The translations under genes and the position numbers were made by a program. Below are positions 39,458 through 46,892 of a stretch of 64,000 nt of DNA, one piece after another. This DNA is from Pontibaca methylaminivorans (GTDB lineage: Bacteria > Pseudomonadota > Alphaproteobacteria > Rhodobacterales > Rhodobacteraceae): NCBI RefSeq assembly GCF_900156525.1, contig NZ_FTPS01000001.1:496001-560000 (forward strand). The letters run 5' to 3'. The notes beneath the pieces are model-generated. The model did not search any database. It saw only the letters and a program-made list of their open reading frames with translations, and had not been told where the DNA came from. Every line of letters starts with the position of its first letter. The stretch's first letter is position 1.

Positions 39458-41245
39458 ATGTTCCAGACATTCGAGGCCGCGACCCGTCCCGAACAGGGGC
39501 CGCCCCGCGTCGCGGCGCTGCGGCGCGAGATGGCGGCGGCGGGGCTGGACGGGTTCCTCGTGCCGCGTGCGGATGCGCATCAGGGTGAATATGTCGCCCC
39601 GCGCGATGCGCGCCTGGCCTGGCTGAGCGGATTTACCGGCTCGGCCGGGTTCTGCGCGGTGCTCGGCCATGTTGCGGGGCTTTTTGTCGACGGGCGTTAC
39701 CGCACCCAGGTGAAGGCGCAGGTCGCCGACTGTTTCACCCCCCTGCCCTGGCCCGAGGTCACGCTTGCGCCCTGGCTGCGCGAGCAACTTCCCGAGGGCG
39801 GAAAGATCGGCTATGATCCCTGGCTCCACACTGCAGGGGAGATCGCGAAGACCTGCGCCCTGCTCGAGGGGTCGGGAATCACCCTGGTTGCCGGCGAGAA
39901 CCTCGTGGACCGCATCTGGCCCGATCAGCCCGGTCCGCCCATGGCGCCGGTCACGGCGCATCCGCCGGAATTCGCCGGCGAAAGCAGCGCAGCCAAGCGC
40001 GAGCGTCTTGCCGGGATCCTGCGCAAGGCGGGGCATCGCGCCGCGGTGCTGACGCTGCCCGATTCGATCATGTGGCTTCTCAACATCCGCGGCGGCGACA
40101 TTCCCCACAACCCTCTGGCCCATGGCTTTGCGATCCTGCACGAGAGCGGGCGGGTCGAACTTTTCATGGCGGAGCAAAAGCTTGTGCATCTCGCGCCGCC
40201 GCTCGATTCCGGGGTGGTCCTGCATGAGCCGGGGGCGCTCCTTGCCGCGCTCACGGATCTGGACGGGCCGGTGCGCATCGACGAGGGTAGCGTGCCGCAG
40301 ATCGTCGCCGAGACGCTGGGCGAGCGCGCCGTGGCGGGACCCGATCCCTGCGCCCTGCCCAAGGCGCGCAAGAATGCGGCCGAGATCGCGGGCAGCATCG
40401 CCGCGCATCTGCGCGACGGCGCGGCGCTGGTCGAGACGCTCGCCTGGATCGACGCGCAGGCGCCGGGCACCATCAGCGAGATCGACGTGGTGCGCCGCCT
40501 CGAGCAGGAGCGCCGCAAGGATCCCGCCCTGCGCGACATCAGCTTTGAAACCATCGCCGGGACCGGCGCGAACGGGGCGATTATCCATTACCGCGTGACC
40601 GAAGCCACCAATGCGGTGCTGGACGCCGGGGATCTGCTGGTTCTGGACAGCGGCGGGCAATATGTCGACGGCACCACCGACGTGACCCGCACCATCGCCA
40701 TCGGCAGCCCCGGCGGCGAGGAACGCGCGGCCTTTACCCGGGTGCTTCAGGGCATGATCGCCATGAGCCGGCTGCGCTGGCCCGGGGGGCTTGCCGGGCG
40801 CGACATCGAGGCGATCGGACGCATGCCGCTCTGGCTTGCGGGGCAGGATTTCGGCCACGGGCTCGGCCACGGGGTCGGCGCCTATCTCTGTGTGCACGAG
40901 GGGCCGCAGCGCCTGAGCCGCGCCAGCACGGTCGCGATCGAGCCGGGGATGATCCTCAGCAACGAGCCCGGCTATTACCGGGAAGGTGCCTTCGGCATCC
41001 GCATCGAGAACCTGCTGGTGGCGGAGCGGTCCGATTCGCCGGGCGCGGATCCGGCGCGCGAGTGGCTGTCGTGGCGCACGCTCACGCTTGCGCCGATCGA
41101 CCGCCGGCTGATCCTGCCCGAGATGCTGACTGAGGCGGAGCGCGAATGGCTCGATGCCTATCACCGCGAGGTGGCGGCGGAAATCGCGCCCCGCGTCAGC
41201 CCGGCGGCACGGGACTGGCTGGCAGCAGTGACCGCGCCGCTTTGA
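39458..41245 (+). CDS. aminopeptidase P family metallopeptidase (M24)
   Basis: 595-residue Xaa-Pro aminopeptidase-like enzyme with two creatinase-like N-terminal domains and the C-terminal pita-bread domain. Metal ligands seen: Asp in VLDSGGQYVDGTTDVTRT (about residues 394-411), His in GLGHGVGAYLCVHEGP (about 467-482), Glu in LSNEPGYYREGAFG and Glu in IRIENLLV. The length of about 600 fits the long bacterial/eukaryotic cytosolic type. The start ATG at 39458 is set by the AAGGA of repeat copy C; the frame upstream reads through the repeat. Confidence 0.93.
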   Translation: MFQTFEAATRPEQGPPRVAALRREMAAAGLDGFLVPRADAHQGEYVAPRDARLAWLSGFTGSAGFCAVLGHVAGLFVDGRYRTQVKAQVADCFTPLPWPEVTLAPWLREQLPEGGKIGYDPWLHTAGEIAKTCALLEGSGITLVAGENLVDRIWPDQPGPPMAPVTAHPPEFAGESSAAKRERLAGILRKAGHRAAVLTLPDSIMWLLNIRGGDIPHNPLAHGFAILHESGRVELFMAEQKLVHLAPPLDSGVVLHEPGALLAALTDLDGPVRIDEGSVPQIVAETLGERAVAGPDPCALPKARKNAAEIAGSIAAHLRDGAALVETLAWIDAQAPGTISEIDVVRRLEQERRKDPALRDISFETIAGTGANGAIIHYRVTEATNAVLDAGDLLVLDSGGQYVDGTTDVTRTIAIGSPGGEERAAFTRVLQGMIAMSRLRWPGGLAGRDIEAIGRMPLWLAGQDFGHGLGHGVGAYLCVHEGPQRLSRASTVAIEPGMILSNEPGYYREGAFGIRIENLLVAERSDSPGADPAREWLSWRTLTLAPIDRRLILPEMLTEAEREWLDAYHREVAAEIAPRVSPAARDWLAAVTAPL

Positions 41246-41362
41246 ATTGCCGCGAATTGCTGCGTGCCCCGGGTTGCGCGGCGGGGCGGCCCTGCCCTAA
41301 GGTCAGCCCCTGTCCCGCACTCGCGCGCGCCCTGCCGGGCATCCGCCGCAGAAGGAGAAGAC

Positions 41363-41707
41363 ATGGCCCGATCGCTCACCATCCGCCGGCTTGACGGACT
41401 CTGGAGCCTGCGTGCCGGCGGTGCGGTTCTCGGTGAAAGCCGCGCCGTGCTGGAGTTGGCCGAAAGCGGTCACCTGCCGGTGCTTTACGTTCCCCGCACG
41501 GACATCGCGATGCAGTTCTTCGAGCCGGGCGAGCGCCGCTCGGTCTGTCCGCTCAAGGGCACGGCGCGCTATTATTCGATCATCACCAAATCGACAGTGC
41601 TGCGAGATGCCGCCTGGAGCTATGAGGAGCCGACCGTGGAGGCCGAGGCGCTGCGGGATCATCTTGCCTTCGAGGCCGATCGCGGCATCACGCTCGAACA
41701 GCTTTGA
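41363..41707 (+). CDS. DUF427 domain protein
   Basis: 114-residue protein that fits DUF427: the central VLYVPRTDIAMQFFEPG and CPLKGTARYYSI are the family's most conserved stretches, followed by DAAWSYEEP and DHLAFEADRGITLEQ. Function not established. AAGGAGAAG precedes the ATG at the right distance, and the longer upstream frame is intergenic. Confidence 0.87.
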   Translation: MARSLTIRRLDGLWSLRAGGAVLGESRAVLELAESGHLPVLYVPRTDIAMQFFEPGERRSVCPLKGTARYYSIITKSTVLRDAAWSYEEPTVEAEALRDHLAFEADRGITLEQL

Positions 41708-41787
41708 ACCGGCATAGCACGCTTGCGCGCCGCCCGCCTCTTCGGGCATGAACGGAAGGCCGGTTCCACTGTCCTGATTGCCATGCC

Positions 41788-42102
41788 ATGCTGCGCTTTC
41801 CGCACCGCCCGACGGCCATAGCGGCCCCTGCCCTTGCCCTGCTTCTGGCGGGATGCGCACCGCCGCCCGAACTCGATGCCACCATCTCCCCGGAGCTGGC
41901 GGGCGCGGCCTATCCCGATTTCGCGCCGGTCGAGCAACTTCTCGGGCCGACGCGCGAGCCCCCCGGGCAGGCCGCCGCAGCGACCGAGGCCGAACTGCTC
42001 GCCCGGCGCGCGCAGTTGCAGGCGCGCGCCGAGCGGCTGCGCGGCGCTGCGATCGGCGCCACCCCCGCGCGGCCCGGCGGGAACAGATCCAGCGGGCGCT
42101 GA
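41788..42102 (+). CDS. putative lipoprotein, hypothetical
   Basis: 104-residue protein with a signal peptide and lipobox (ALLLAGC, predicted lipidated Cys23). After CAPPPELDATISPEL the sequence contains AYPDFAPVEQLLGP and then a helical Ala/Arg/Glu-rich stretch (about residues 62-90) that could form a coiled coil. No known domain. It ends 77 bases before hom. Confidence 0.72.
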   Translation: MLRFPHRPTAIAAPALALLLAGCAPPPELDATISPELAGAAYPDFAPVEQLLGPTREPPGQAAAATEAELLARRAQLQARAERLRGAAIGATPARPGGNRSSGR

Positions 42103-42179
42103 CCCCTGACGCTCACACGTTGCGCCGCTGCGGCGAACCCGATAAAGCCCGGCAGGAGAAGCCTGACGGGAGATCCTGC

Positions 42180-43466
42180 ATGACGGAACCATTGCGCATC
42201 GGAATAGCCGGGCTCGGGACGGTCGGGGTCGGCGTGCTGCGGATCGCGCAGAAGCGCGCGGCGCTGCTCGCGGCACGCACCCGGCGCGAGATTGTCGTGA
42301 CGGCGGTTTCGGCACGGGATTCGTCCCGCGACCGGGGCGTCGATATTTCGGCCTATGACTGGGAGGACGACCCGGTTGTGCTGGCGCGCCGCGACGACGT
42401 GGACGTGTTCGTCGAGCTCATGGGCGGGCCGGACGGGCCGGCCAAGGCCGCGACCGAAGCCGCGCTCGATGCCGGCAAGGACGTGGTGACGGCCAACAAG
42501 GCGATGCTTGCGATTCACGGGCAGGCACTGGCGCAGCGCGCCGAGTCGCAGGGGCGCGTGATCCGCTACGAGGCGGCCGTGGCGGGCGGCATCCCGGTCA
42601 TCAAGGCGCTGACCGAGGGGCTGGCCGGGAACGAGATCACCCGCGTCATGGGGGTGATGAACGGCACCTGCAACTATATCCTCACGCGCATGGAAAGCGC
42701 CGATCTGCCCTATGACATCGTGCTGCAGGAGGCACGCGACCTCGGCTATCTCGAGGCCGACCCCCAGCTTGACGTGGGCGGAATCGACGCCGCGCACAAG
42801 CTCGCGCTGCTGTCGGCGATCGCCTTCGGATCGCGCCCCGATTATGCGGGGATCTCGGTCGAGGGAATCGAGCGCATCATGATCGACGACATCCGGGCAG
42901 CGGCCGACATGGGGTTCCGCATCAAGCTGCTTGGCGTGGCGCGGCGCACCGATCGCGGGCTCGAACAGCGGGTGCAGCCCTGTCTCGTGCCGGCGGAATC
43001 GCCGCTCGGGCAGCTTGAGGGCGGCACCAACATGGTGGTGATCGAAGGCGATTCGGTCGAACAGATCGTGCTGCAGGGCCCGGGCGCCGGCATGGGCCCC
43101 ACCGCAAGCGCGGTCATGGGCGATATCTGCGACCTGGCGCGCGGCAGCCGGGTTGCGACCTTCGGTCAGGCGGCGCAGAGCCTCGAGGCGGTGCCTTCGG
43201 CGAAGAACGGCGTGCCCGCGCCCTATTACCTGCGCATGGGGCTGATCGACCGGCCCGGCACGCTGGCCCGGATCGCGGCGATCCTCGGCGAGCACGGCAT
43301 CTCGATCAACCGCATGCGCCAGTATGGCCATGGCGGCGAGACGGCGCCGATCCTGATCGTGACCCATCAGACCACGCGCGATTCCCTCGACGCGGCCCTG
43401 CGTGCCATGCGCGGCACCGACGTGATGCACAGCCCGCCGGTGGCGCTGCGGATCGAACGCATCTGA
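42180..43466 (+). CDS. hom: homoserine dehydrogenase
   Basis: 428-residue enzyme reducing aspartate semialdehyde to homoserine for threonine and methionine synthesis. The nucleotide-binding motif IGIAGLGTVGVGV is at residues 7-19; the active region includes VTANKAMLA, YEAAVAGGIPVIK and GVMNGTCNYILT, with EARDLGYLEADPQLDVGG. A C-terminal ACT domain (about 350-428, RPGTLARIAAILGEHGISI) points to feedback control by threonine. GGGAG precedes the ATG. It is not fused to aspartate kinase. Confidence 0.97.
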   Translation: MTEPLRIGIAGLGTVGVGVLRIAQKRAALLAARTRREIVVTAVSARDSSRDRGVDISAYDWEDDPVVLARRDDVDVFVELMGGPDGPAKAATEAALDAGKDVVTANKAMLAIHGQALAQRAESQGRVIRYEAAVAGGIPVIKALTEGLAGNEITRVMGVMNGTCNYILTRMESADLPYDIVLQEARDLGYLEADPQLDVGGIDAAHKLALLSAIAFGSRPDYAGISVEGIERIMIDDIRAAADMGFRIKLLGVARRTDRGLEQRVQPCLVPAESPLGQLEGGTNMVVIEGDSVEQIVLQGPGAGMGPTASAVMGDICDLARGSRVATFGQAAQSLEAVPSAKNGVPAPYYLRMGLIDRPGTLARIAAILGEHGISINRMRQYGHGGETAPILIVTHQTTRDSLDAALRAMRGTDVMHSPPVALRIERI

Positions 43467-43515
43467 CCCGTTTCGCGCGGCTCGCGCCTTGTGCCGCCGG
43501 CCCGGCGCCGTTAAA

Positions 43516-43532
43516 CCCGGCACGAAGCCGGG
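43516..43532 (+). terminator. hairpin between hom and glpX
   Basis: CCCGGC (43516-43521), loop ACGAA, GCCGGG (43527-43532); no T-run follows. Possible weak terminator or pause site in the 101-base gap. Confidence 0.35.
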
Positions 43533-43567
43533 CCGCCCGGCCACCTGCCCGCAACGAGGATCGCGCG

Positions 43568-44533
43568 ATGCCCGCATCACTGGATTTTGACGACCGTCTG
43601 CTTTCTCTGGGCCTGGCCCGCGTGGCCGAACAGGCCGCGCTGGCGGCAGCGCCGCTGATCGGGCGCGGCGACGAGAAAGCCGCCGATCAGGCGGCGGTGA
43701 ACGCCATGCGCGAGCAGCTGAACATGCTCGATATCCGGGGCGTGGTGGTGATCGGCGAGGGCGAGCGCGACGAGGCGCCGATGCTGTTCATCGGCGAGGA
43801 GGTCGGCACCGGCCAGGGCCCGGGCGTCGATATTGCGCTCGACCCGCTCGAGGGGACGACACTCACGGCCAAGGACATGCCGAACGCGCTCACCGTGATC
43901 GCCATGGGGCCGCGTGGTTCGATGCTGCATGCGCCCGATGTCTATATGGAGAAACTGGCGATCGGTCCGGGATTCGCGCCGGGGGTCGTGTCGCTCGACA
44001 TGGCGCCGGCCGAACGGGTCGAGGCGCTGGCGCGCGCGCGCGGTTGCGAGACACGGGATATCACCGTCTGCATCCTCGAGCGTCCCCGCCACGCGGCGAT
44101 GATCGCCGAGGTGCGCCGGACCGGGGCCGCGATCCGGCTCATTCCCGACGGCGATGTCGCGGGTGTGATCCATTGCGCCGACCCTGACGCGACGGGCATC
44201 GACATGTACATGGGTCAGGGCGGCGCGCCCGAAGGCGTGCTGGCGGCAGCGGCGCTTAAATGCATGGGCGGGCAGATCATGGGGCGGCTCGTGTTCCGCA
44301 ACGCGGATGAGGAAGCGCGGGCGGACAAGGCCGGGATCACCGATCTCGACCGGGTCTATACCCGCGACGACCTGGTGCGCGACGATGTGATCTTTGCCGC
44401 GACCGGGGTGACGGACGGCAACCTGCTGTCGGGAATCCGGCGCGAACCCGGCTGGCGGACCACGGAAACCCTGCTCATGCGCTCGAAAAGCGGCTCGGTG
44501 CGGCGGATGCAGTACCGCGCGCCGCTGCGCTGA
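43568..44533 (+). CDS. glpX: class II fructose-1,6-bisphosphatase
   Basis: 321-residue gluconeogenic enzyme hydrolysing fructose-1,6-bisphosphate. The metal and phosphate sites are seen in VVIGEGERDEAPML (about residues 60-73) and VDIALDPLEGTTLTAKD (about 86-102), plus GQGGAPEGVLAAAAL and MRSKSGSVRRM at the end. In some relatives this class also acts on sedoheptulose-1,7-bisphosphate. It lies between hom and recJ, probably with an independent role. Confidence 0.96.
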   Translation: MPASLDFDDRLLSLGLARVAEQAALAAAPLIGRGDEKAADQAAVNAMREQLNMLDIRGVVVIGEGERDEAPMLFIGEEVGTGQGPGVDIALDPLEGTTLTAKDMPNALTVIAMGPRGSMLHAPDVYMEKLAIGPGFAPGVVSLDMAPAERVEALARARGCETRDITVCILERPRHAAMIAEVRRTGAAIRLIPDGDVAGVIHCADPDATGIDMYMGQGGAPEGVLAAAALKCMGGQIMGRLVFRNADEEARADKAGITDLDRVYTRDDLVRDDVIFAATGVTDGNLLSGIRREPGWRTTETLLMRSKSGSVRRMQYRAPLR

Positions 44534-44553
44534 CGGGACGCGTCGGGGCGGGA

Positions 44554-44572
44554 TTCGCGCCTTCGGCGCGAA
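44554..44572 (+). terminator. 8-bp hairpin after glpX leading into repeat copy D
   Basis: TTCGCGCC (44554-44561), loop TTC, GGCGCGAA (44565-44572): a very stable stem just after the glpX stop, directly followed by repeat copy D with its GATATTT. The combination resembles an intrinsic terminator with a short, interrupted U-tract. Confidence 0.5.
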
Positions 44573-44606
44573 GCCTCCGGCGGGGATATTTCTCGCCAGA
44601 AGAAGA
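44573..44606 (+). repeat. interspersed intergenic repeat, copy D
   Basis: GCCTCCGGCGGGGATATTT then CTCGCCAGAAGAAGA, differing from copies A and B at a few positions. It lies 16 bases before the TTG start of recJ; a GGGAG ribosome site comes between. Confidence 0.85.
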
Positions 44607-44621
44607 TCCGGGAGAGTTGGA

Positions 44622-46376
44622 TTGGCCTTTCTGGGTGTCGAGGAGTCGCTTTGCGGACGGCGCTGGGTCGGGCCGGGGCTCGAGGCGGAGCGCGCGGCCG
44701 CCGCTCTGGCGCAGGGGGCCGGGCTGCCGGATGCGCTGTGCCGGGTGCTGGCGCGGCAGGGCGTCGATGGCGAGGCGCTCGAGGGGTTTCTGGCCCCGAC
44801 CCTGCGCGATCTGCTGCCCGATCCCCGGGGACTGCGAGACATGGAGATCGCGGCGGAGCGGATCTGCCGTGCGGTGAGGGCCGGCGAGCGGATCGCGGTC
44901 TTTGCCGATTACGACGTGGACGGCGGTGCCGCGGCGGCCCTTCTGATGCTGTGGCTGCGGGGGGTCGGGCGCGAGGCGACGCTTTACGTTCCCGACCGGG
45001 TCGAAGAGGGCTATGGCCCCAACGAGGCGGCGATGCAGCGCCTTGCGCGCGAACACCGGCTGATCGTCTGCGTCGATTGCGGAACGCTGTCCCATGCCGC
45101 CATCGCCGCCGTGAACGGGGCGGCGGATGTGGTCGTCGTCGACCACCATCTGGGCGGCGAGACCCTGCCCCCGGCGCTTGCCGTGGTCAATCCGAACCGG
45201 CAGGACGAGAGCGGCGAGCTTGGTCATCTGTGCGCGGCGGGGGTGGTGTTCCTGCTGCTGGTCGAGTTGCGCCGCCAGATGCGCGGTACGGGCGCGCCCG
45301 AGGGGCCGGACCTTCTGGGCATGCTTGACCTCGTTGCGCTTGCGACCGTGGCGGATGTGGTGCCCCTTGTCGGCGTAAACCGGGCGCTGGTGCGCCAGGG
45401 GCTCAAGGTCATGGCGCGGCGCGAGCGGCCGGGTCTTGTTGCGCTGGCGGATCTGGCCCGGCTCGATTCGCCGCCCGAGAGCCATCACCTCGGCTTTGTC
45501 TTCGGCCCCCGGATCAATGCCGGCGGCCGTATCGGCGCGGCCGATCTGGGCGCGCGCCTGCTGATGGCGCAGCAGCGGGACGAGGCCGAATCGCTTGCGC
45601 TGCGGCTTGACGCGCTGAACCGGGAGCGCCGCGCCATCGAGGACGAGGTCCGCCGCTCCGCGCTGGCTCAGGCCGAGGCGCGCGGGCTTGATGCGCCGCT
45701 GGTCTGGGCCGCCGGCGAGGGCTGGCATCCCGGGGTGGTCGGGATCGTTGCCGCGCGGCTCAAGGAGGCGACCAACCGGCCGGCCATCGTGATCGGGTTC
45801 GACGGCGAGACCGGCAAGGGATCGGGGCGTTCGATCCCCGGGGTCGATCTTGGCGCGGCGATCCAGCGCCTTGCGGCCGAGGGGCTCTTGCTGGGCGGTG
45901 GCGGGCACCGGATGGCGGCGGGGCTTACGGTGGCGCGCGGGCAGATCGAGCCGGCGATGGCGCGGCTCGGCGAACTGCTGGCGCGCCAGGGTGCGGGCGC
46001 CGCCCTGCCCCACGATCTTGCGCTTGACGGGATGCTGATGCCCGGTGCGGCGGATACCGTCCTGATCCGCGAGATCGAGCGCGCGGGCCCGTTCGGGGCC
46101 GCCGCGCCGGCGCCGCGCTTTGCCTTTCCCGATCTGGTGGTTCACCACCAGCGCCGGGTCGGGGATGCGCATCTGCGGCTTTCGCTTGGCGACGGGCTTG
46201 GCGCGCGGATCGAGGCGATCGCATTCGGGGTCTGCGAATCCCGGCTGGGCCATGCGCTTCAGAACCACGGCGGGGCGCGGTTCCATGTGGCGGGGCGGCT
46301 CGAGGTCAACCGCTGGAACGGGCGTGAGCGGGTGCAGCTGCGGCTCGAGGATGCAGCGCCCGCAAGCGAAGGGTGA
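44622..46376 (+). CDS. recJ: single-stranded-DNA-specific exonuclease RecJ
   Basis: 584-residue 5'-3' exonuclease of the DHH family, acting in recombination and mismatch repair. Motif I is FADYDVDGGAAA (about 90-101), motif II VCVDCGTLSH, motif III VVVDHHLGG, and the DHHA1 motif with GGGGHRMAAG (about 425-434). The RINAGGR sequence matches the RINAAGR signature. The OB domain follows at the C-terminus. The start is TTG at 44622 with GGGAG 8 bases upstream; no ATG or GTG in frame is better placed. Confidence 0.95.
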   Translation: MAFLGVEESLCGRRWVGPGLEAERAAAALAQGAGLPDALCRVLARQGVDGEALEGFLAPTLRDLLPDPRGLRDMEIAAERICRAVRAGERIAVFADYDVDGGAAAALLMLWLRGVGREATLYVPDRVEEGYGPNEAAMQRLAREHRLIVCVDCGTLSHAAIAAVNGAADVVVVDHHLGGETLPPALAVVNPNRQDESGELGHLCAAGVVFLLLVELRRQMRGTGAPEGPDLLGMLDLVALATVADVVPLVGVNRALVRQGLKVMARRERPGLVALADLARLDSPPESHHLGFVFGPRINAGGRIGAADLGARLLMAQQRDEAESLALRLDALNRERRAIEDEVRRSALAQAEARGLDAPLVWAAGEGWHPGVVGIVAARLKEATNRPAIVIGFDGETGKGSGRSIPGVDLGAAIQRLAAEGLLLGGGGHRMAAGLTVARGQIEPAMARLGELLARQGAGAALPHDLALDGMLMPGAADTVLIREIERAGPFGAAAPAPRFAFPDLVVHHQRRVGDAHLRLSLGDGLGARIEAIAFGVCESRLGHALQNHGGARFHVAGRLEVNRWNGRERVQLRLEDAAPASEG

Positions 46377-46397
46377 CGGAGCGCGCGAACTTTGTGC

Positions 46398-46426
46398 TTG
46401 CGCAGCCGCACGGGATTTCCTAAAGA
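46398..46426 (+). promoter_or_regulatory. possible promoter of tRNA-Glu
   Basis: TTGCGC (46398-46403) and TAAAGA (46421-46426) with a 17-base spacer; transcription would begin about 10 bases before the tRNA. Both hexamers match only half of the consensus. Confidence 0.35.
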
Positions 46427-46442
46427 CCCGCCTGTGCAGCGT

Positions 46443-46517
46443 GGCCCGTTCGTCTATCGGTTAGGACGCCAGGTTTTCAACCTGGAAAGAGGGGTTCGAT
46501 TCCCCTACGGGCTACCA
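46443..46517 (+). tRNA. tRNA-Glu (anticodon UUC)
   Basis: 75 bases including an encoded CCA. The acceptor stem pairs GGCCCGT with ACGGGCT (one G-U pair at the end); the anticodon stem is CCAGG/CCTGG with loop TTTTCAA, giving anticodon UUC, which reads glutamate codons. The T arm is GGGG-TTCGATT-CCCC. The D arm contains GGTTAGGAC. Flanked by recJ and the cco operon. Confidence 0.97.
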
Positions 46518-46545
46518 TTTTTCTCTTGATACCTCTGATCCGCAC

Positions 46546-46562
46546 GGGGGCATTTCGCCCCC
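46546..46562 (+). terminator. hairpin downstream of tRNA-Glu
   Basis: GGGGGC (46546-46551), loop ATTTC, GCCCCC (46557-46562), 29 bases after the tRNA. A T-rich run lies before rather than after the stem, so it may work for tRNA 3' processing or as a weak terminator. Confidence 0.4.
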
Positions 46563-46729
46563 ACCCCCGGGATCGTCGCGGCTGACAATCCTGTGCCCGC
46601 CGGCTCTTTCCGGGCGGCGCGACACATCCCGCAGTTGCACCCCGGACCCCCTGCCCGCCGGTAAAAGCGCGGTTTCGATCGGCGCCCGCCGGTTCCCGTC
46701 CGAAGATGCGTCATATGGCCGCGCAAGGT

Positions 46730-46748
46730 GTTTTGAAGCGTTCAAAAC
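46730..46748. promoter_or_regulatory. AT-rich perfect palindrome upstream of ccoN
   Basis: GTTTTGAA, spacer GCG, TTCAAAAC: 8-base arms without mismatch, in a region otherwise dominated by G and C. It ends 144 bases before the ccoN ATG and 36 bases before the FNR-like site. The shape is that of an operator for a dimeric regulator; the regulator is not identified and no regulator gene is adjacent. Confidence 0.5.
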
Positions 46749-46784
46749 AGTGCGTGGCATGGTCGCAGGCTGTATGGGTGCTGC

Positions 46785-46798
46785 TTGACTTTGATCGC
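46785..46798 (+). promoter_or_regulatory. weak FNR/FnrP-type box upstream of ccoN
   Basis: TTGAC-TTTG-ATCGC compared with TTGAT-N4-ATCAA: 7 of 10 matches (the TTGAC half-site is the common variant in Paracoccus). If it is an activator site centred near -41, transcription would begin near 46833, leaving a 60-base leader. FNR control of cco operons is well established in this group; this particular site is imperfect. Confidence 0.35.
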
Positions 46799-46892
46799 TC
46801 TCCTGTCTGATCAGGGCGCGACAACATGCAAGATACGTTCCGCTTCCGGCGCGAAGGCGGGGCGTGAGTTTTTGTCGGGGGAAACCACTCCA

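Larger units (their letters stand above)
46563..46892 (+). other. regulatory stretch between tRNA-Glu and ccoN
   Basis: 330 bases without a credible gene on either strand. It contains an AT-rich perfect palindrome (46730-46748) and a weak FNR-type site (46785-46798) and must hold the cco promoter. Reading frames across it on the minus strand continue into antisense of ccoN and lack coding character. Confidence 0.6.
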
